Assembly (NCBI GenBank): GCA_003573635.1
Contig: QUTJ01031406.1
Coordinates: 1-11,480, forward strand
Direction of reading: 5' to 3'
Origin: Goniomonas avonlea
Lineage: Eukaryota; Cryptophyceae; Goniomonadida; Goniomonadaceae
Length of the DNA stretch: 11,480 bases
The translations under genes and the position numbers were made by a program. Positions 7,591-11,480 of this stretch are shown here, in pieces; position 1 is the first letter of the stretch, and every line of letters begins with the position of its first letter. The notes beneath the pieces are model-generated. The model saw only the letters and a program-made list of their open reading frames with translations, had not been told where the DNA came from and did no database searches.

Positions 7591-8463
7591 TTAAGCCCAG
7601 GCGTTGTTGTTGGCGCCACCGGTGGTTCCGGTGGTGCCCGGGGTAGCGGAGGACAGACCGCCAGCGCCGGTAGCGGAGGTGAGGTTGCTGCTAGCAGAGG
7701 GACGAGAGTAGTCGGTAGCAGCAGTAGTGCCACGGTTGTAATCCGACGTGCGGGCATAGTCGGACACCGAGGATGTGCGAGCGTAGTCGGACGCGCGGTA
7801 GTCATTACGGTTGTAATCGGCGGCGGGACGGTCACGAGAGTAATCGGCAGCGCGGTACTCAGGGCGAGCAGCCTGGCGATAATCAGAGCGGTAGTCAGCC
7901 GCTGGCCGGTAGTCGGAGTAGCCACGAGGAGCGCCACGGACGTCGATGCCGACGTCACGGACCTGCTGCATCATGAAGCGACCACGCTCCTCATGGGGAA
8001 GGCCGCGGGCAGCCTGCTGCTGGCGGAACAGCTCAGCGAGCTTGCGCTGCTCGATTTGATCCTGGACCGGGTCCACACCCGGAGGCGGGGGGGCCAAAGG
8101 CAAGTCAGCAGCGTAGCCGCCGCCGTAGCCGGGATGAGCTCCGTACTTGCTGGGGCTCATGCGGTGGGGCACGTAATCACGGGCATACTCGTGTCCGTAA
8201 TCCAAAGGACGGCCATAATCCAAAGGACGGGCATAATCCAAAGGACGGCCGTAGGCCTCGCGGCCGTACTCAGCAGGCCGAGCGTACTCGCGGGGGTAAT
8301 CGGCAGGACGGGCGTAGGGGTCGGCGTAATCCGAGCGGTGGGGGGCGGCAGCCACACCACTGTAAGAGGAGGTGAGGCCAGAACCCGTGTAGGCAGAACC
8401 AGTTGCAGCGCCATAGGACGAGCCAGCGGCCGGAGCGTTTGAGTAGCTTGCGAGATCGCTCAT
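7591..8463 (-). CDS. Intrinsically disordered Asp-Tyr/Arg-rich repeat protein
   Basis: A 290-residue uninterrupted frame starting at MSDLASYSN (8463); an upstream in-frame Met at 8523 would add 20 residues without obvious merit. The protein has about 30 Tyr, about half in Asp-Tyr dipeptides, with many Arg, Pro and Ala. Layout: Ser/Gly/Ala/Tyr N-terminus (1-40); ARPxDY/GRPLDY-type repeats (about 43-100); a Gly-Tyr patch; PPPPG then a charged, probably helical block with IEQRKLAELFRQQQAARG (about 133-150) and RFMMQQVRDVG; a second set of RxxDY repeats (about 170-255); and a Ser/Thr/Gly/Asn tail. There is no signal peptide or membrane span. Composition recalls Tyr/Arg sticker proteins that form condensates, but a cytoskeletal or surface repeat protein is equally possible. 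I recognise no family. Strong GC3 bias and lack of introns suggest high expression. It is head-to-head with the ULK4-like gene. Confidence 0.82.
   Translation of the reverse strand: MSDLASYSNAPAAGSSYGAATGSAYTGSGLTSSYSGVAAAPHRSDYADPYARPADYPREYARPAEYGREAYGRPLDYARPLDYGRPLDYGHEYARDYVPHRMSPSKYGAHPGYGGGYAADLPLAPPPPGVDPVQDQIEQRKLAELFRQQQAARGLPHEERGRFMMQQVRDVGIDVRGAPRGYSDYRPAADYRSDYRQAARPEYRAADYSRDRPAADYNRNDYRASDYARTSSVSDYARTSDYNRGTTAATDYSRPSASSNLTSATGAGGLSSATPGTTGTTGGANNNAWA
8197..8250 (-). repeat. Three 18-bp tandem repeats encoding RPLDY(G/A)
   Basis: Three consecutive near-identical 18-bp units on the + strand, each containing AATCCAAAGGACGG, encode the hexapeptides RPLDYA/RPLDYG of the disordered protein. 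In-frame unit length shows recent expansion by whole-codon duplication. Confidence 0.9.
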
Positions 8464-8709
8464 GGTTTGGTGGTCGGCGCAGGTGCGCGTTCTGTGTGGG
8501 TTTGGGTTCAAATGGCAAAACAAAATGTCGTTGATCGTGACCGACCGTCACCGACCGTTGCAGCATATGAACTTCGAGTCGTTATCGACTCTGCTCAGCG
8601 ATAGAAAACCGCGCCGCAGGCCATATGCGTTCTGTTCTCGCCATATGAACGGTGCTCAAGCCGAAGAGCTTGGCGCTGCTCCACCGCCTGAAGCAATTGG
8701 AATCTCTGG
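8464..8709. promoter_or_regulatory. Divergent promoter region with clustered palindromes
   Basis: This 246-bp spacer separates the starts of the Asp-Tyr-rich protein and ULK4-like genes. It contains a tandem decamer (CCGACCGTCA, CCGACCGTTG at 8541-8560), three CATATG palindromes (8564-8569, 8622-8627, 8642-8647) and a perfect 6-bp inverted repeat GAGTCG-TTAT-CGACTC (8576-8591). These are candidate binding sites. The right end must also hold the ULK4-like 5'UTR. Confidence 0.55.
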
Positions 8710-11395
8710 ATGGAGCAGTACAGCATTTTTCAAGAGATTGGGAGGTCCAAGACGGCCGTAGTGTACAAAGGTCGACGAAAGAAGACAATTCAGTATCATG
8801 CCTTGAAGTGCATCACGAAGTCACAAAAGCTCAAAGTCATGCATGAGGTGCTCCCTCCATTTTGTGAAGCCCCAGGTTGTTCATTGAATCCCCTTCGTAG
8901 GTCAACTTCTTGCACGCCTTGGATCACCCTCATATAATGCAATTTCATGAGTGGTTTGAGACTGGAAACCACTTGTGGTTAATCATTGAGTACTGTGCTG
9001 GTGGTAGCTTGCTAGAACTGTTGTTACAAGATTTGCGGTTGCCTGAGAGCAGCGTTCACGACTTTGGAATGGACCTTTTGACCGGTTTGCAATTCGTTCA
9101 TTCACGAGGAGTGATATATGCAAACTTGAAACCGGCAACTGTACTCATTGATGGTGATGGAGTCCTGAAACTCAGCGATTTTACTCTCGCGGCGCGGGTG
9201 ACAGATGAGAGAGGACCTCAGTCAAAACGTGTGACTCCAGCGTATATGGCCCCCGAGCTCTTTGAGGTGAGTCTCATTCCTCCGTGGAAGTTGCTCACCT
9301 TGTGCAGGATGATGGTGTTCCTAGCTTCGCGTCGGACTTCTGGTCTCTCGGATGTGTGCTCTACGAACTCGCCGCAGGCAGGCCACCTTTCATGTCGACG
9401 ACCTTCCGGGAACTCTTGAACACCATTCTTCATGACCAGCATCCCGCGCTTCCCAATGTCAGCACCGAGTTCAACAATTTATTAACCCTGTTGCTTCAAA
9501 AAGATCCCGAGCAGCGTCCAACATGGGAAGAGCTGCGCTTGCATCCATTCTGGCAACATCAACCGTTGGCACCGTTGGCCATGCCGCCCCAGCCTCGTTT
9601 CGAAGAGTTTCTTGGTGCTGCTGCCCGTTCAATTCCTCTTTGTGTTGTTTCGCACATCGACGCTCGCTCACAACTCCCTTCCAGCAAAACGGCGGGAGGA
9701 GGACGCTGGCGAGGAAGAAGTCCCTGGGGATCTCCCAGGCATGAATACGACCGAGGAGAAAGGGGGAGTGGATGTCATGCGCCTCTCACGTTTGCCCCCC
9801 CCCCCCCCCCCTTGATGTGTGCCATGTTGTCTGCGATTTCCTCTCGGTCGTGTGTCTCCTTGTTCCTTGCTCTGCTGGAGTCGGGGCTTTGGTGTGCGCT
9901 CCTGGGTGTCTGTAATGTGTGGGACGCATTTGTTCATTCCAATTCAACAGGCAATGTTCGGAATCACTTGGAAGAGGCTGGCCAGAGCTATCGGCACGCA
10001 AAGCAACCTGAACAAGTCGAGCTTAAGAACGCTGATACTGAGGTGTGTCTCGCTGTTCGCACCCCAACTTCTTCCCTGATACTGTAGGTCTGTCTGTCTG
10101 AAATTTTATCAAACGTCTGTCTGAACTTTCGTCCCTTTCTTGCCCTACACACTGGCGCTCCAGTTCCGTGATTTGGATAGCAACAATGAGGGCCCATTCT
10201 ATCCCTCAATAACCCATCAACAAGGCCCTCTGCCCTGCTTTGCCTTGGCAACTCCCCTCTCGTATCCTGCCCTGTCATCCAGATGACCAATTCCGCTTGC
10301 ATGGGGAGGGGGCTGCAACCACGGGCACTAGTGTCTGCCCTTGACAAATCCCATCCCGCCCGTTTGAAAGTGAATAACAGCAGGGCAATCTCGTAGTGAA
10401 TCAACAGATAGGTGGCATCTTTTGTTGATCCTCTTCCCCAAGACACCTGACCACTCGCGCTCCTCACAACGGCGACGCGGTACCTGACTTTGCCATACGC
10501 ACTCTCCGCGTCCCCAAGACATCTTACCACGCGCGCCAGGTCAACTTTGGCGACGACGCCGACATGCCTGCCGCGGAGGCAGGCGATTTGGAGGACACGC
10601 GAGACGAGGAGGTGGAGGACAACGAGGACACGTCCTTCGACGGCCCGCAGCCAGCTCTGCACCTCGACGGCCGCGCGGCTGGCCGTGCGCGGCCGACGTC
10701 TGCCCCAGCGCCACAGGCCAGGCAAGAGAGTCCTGGACCGTCCCCGCAGATGGCTGGAGGCGGACCTCTCGACGGCCCAGCGTGGCGGCCGCTGTCGTCC
10801 CCACCAAAGCGGGTTTCAGAGAGTGGTGGGGAGAGCGAGGACCTTCCAGAGCTGTCGGAGCTCTTGTACCATGCCTCAGATTCCCAGGTCGGTTTTCGTT
10901 TCGGGCTGTTGGTGCCATGTTGGTGCATGGCGTTCTGGGTTGTCGAGGCTTGTGTGCGCCACCCACCAGACAGGGAGGCTTGTCGGGGTCCTTGTCTCAA
11001 GCAGGCCTACAGGTGCGACCCATCGTCCTCAACAAGCGGATCGAGCGGGTGGCAGCTCCGGTTGTGGACGTGCACAGATTACCCTTCACACCCCGGGCCC
11101 TCGATGATGCACTCAGTTTGCCACCAGAGGTGCGACCGCGTTTTTCTTCCCATGACCATCATGCCACTCGTTTGGGCGTCGGCTGTTTCGCGCGTATGGT
11201 CTTGAGGTCGAGAGATGCTTCCTCCAGTGACACTTGCCTCCCCCAGGAGTTGGAGGCGTTCCTGCGCGAGGTGTACGCTGCGCTAGCTGGGAAATCTGCC
11301 GTGGGAGACAAACTGAATGTGCTGGTGTACCTGGAACAGCTCTGCGTGGACACGTCGCTAGCCGATGTCCTGCTCAACTCAGCGCTGATAACTCT
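8710..11395 (+). CDS. ULK4: ULK4-like pseudokinase, N-terminal about 540 residues, 3' end outside window
   Basis: Related to animal ULK4, a pseudokinase scaffold tied to cilia and Hedgehog/Fused-type signalling. Exons are 8710-8847, 8901-9266, 9308-9614, 9685-9789, 9951-10042, 10540-10887, 11013-11129 and 11247-11395 (last donor uncertain); phases agree. The kinase-like domain covers about residues 1-262. The Gly loop is degenerate (EIGRSKTAVVYKG). Lys33 (HALKC) is kept. HEWFETGNHLWLIIEYCAGG (62-81) is very close to human ULK4. The catalytic HRD is replaced by Tyr-Ala-Asn (119-121), DFG reads Asp-Phe-Thr (139-141), and APE (163-165) and DFWSLGCVLYEL are kept. Next come RLSRNVRNHLEE, an acidic/Pro-rich linker, then VRPIVLNKRI and an EAFLREVY...DKLNVLVYLEQL segment matching the start of the ULK4 alpha-helical repeat region. 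Human ULK4 is about 1275 residues, so more than half lies beyond the edge. An extra small exon at 10443-10481 is possible. Confidence 0.88.
9790..9950 (+). other. Intron 4 of the ULK4-like gene with 17-nt poly-C run
   Basis: The donor after RLS plus C (9790) and the acceptor TTCAACAG (ends 9950) rebuild an Arg codon (RLSRNVRNH). Just after the donor lie 17 consecutive C (9795-9811). At 161 nt it is longer than most introns in this gene. Confidence 0.75.
10043..10539 (+). other. Long intron 5 of the ULK4-like gene (497 nt, may contain a small exon)
   Basis: Donor GAG/GTGTGT follows LKNADTE; acceptor GCGCCAG precedes VNFGDDAD. Inside is a second acceptor-like signal, TTGTTGATCCTCTTCCCCAAG region at 10422-10442. 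It is followed by 39 bases ending at a GTACCT donor (10482), so a 10443-10481 mini-exon is possible if the upstream donor shifts two bases. Nothing else is recognised. Confidence 0.5.
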
Positions 11396-11448
11396 GTGCG
11401 TCGGCACGTGACACATCATACCACCCCCAGCCCCATTGCCTGCATCGC

Positions 11449-11480
11449 CACCACCATCACTTCACCACCATCACTTCACC
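11449..11480. repeat. Start of a 14-bp tandem repeat at the right edge
   Basis: CACCACCATCACTT occurs at 11449-11462 and 11463-11476, followed by CACC to the edge. It probably lies in the next ULK4-like intron; the array length cannot be seen. Confidence 0.8.

Noticed and set aside
7573-8442. 289-codon open frame on the + strand
   Set aside because: It is antisense to the disordered-protein gene; low-complexity GC-rich codons keep the opposite strand open. The minus frame has a better start, and its in-frame repeat units make sense as protein.
9988-10725. 245-codon minus-strand open frame
   Set aside because: It overlaps ULK4-like exons and introns in antisense and shows no family motif; the plus-strand exon series is continuous with ULK4.

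Overview
The window is nuclear DNA from a microbial eukaryote. Protein-coding genes are split by many very short introns (mostly 41-70 nt, GT-AG). At least one has a branch-point-like TGCTAAC, and coding exons are GC-rich at third positions. A ULK4-type gene, which in other lineages goes with cilia or flagella, and a Rubisco-LSMT/SETD-like SET gene fit a flagellated protist or alga. I cannot fix the lineage from sequence alone.

Six genes alternate strictly in strand (-,+,-,+,-,+), giving three head-to-head pairs. (1) 39-3813, minus: aldehyde dehydrogenase superfamily gene, at least 16 exons, 3' end beyond the left edge. Its 5' introns are tiny; its 3' introns are long and hold a hexanucleotide microsatellite and a 17-nt poly-C run. 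(2) 4183-4817, plus: complete 60S ribosomal protein eL21 gene with one coding intron and a likely 5'UTR intron. (3) 5854-5994, minus: short single-membrane-span protein resembling small cytochrome c oxidase subunits. (4) 6132-7309, plus: SET-domain protein lysine methyltransferase in five exons with a hydrophobic N-terminus. (5) 7591-8463, minus: intronless, intrinsically disordered protein rich in Asp-Tyr and Arg. (6) 8710 to beyond the right edge, plus: ULK4-like pseudokinase, eight exons visible.

The longest gene-free stretch (4818-5853) holds perfect hairpins and a diverged direct repeat of about 130 bp. The divergent spacers are 138-370 bp between start codons and must contain the promoters; the 8464-8709 spacer carries clustered palindromes. 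The genes do not form an obvious pathway: translation, aldehyde oxidation, a probable respiratory-chain subunit, protein methylation and a cilia-linked pseudokinase appear to be ordinary neighbours in a compact genome. I found no mobile-element coding region, tRNA, rRNA or CRISPR array. Exon joins were deduced by reading frame, splice-site and family-motif continuity and have no transcript support.
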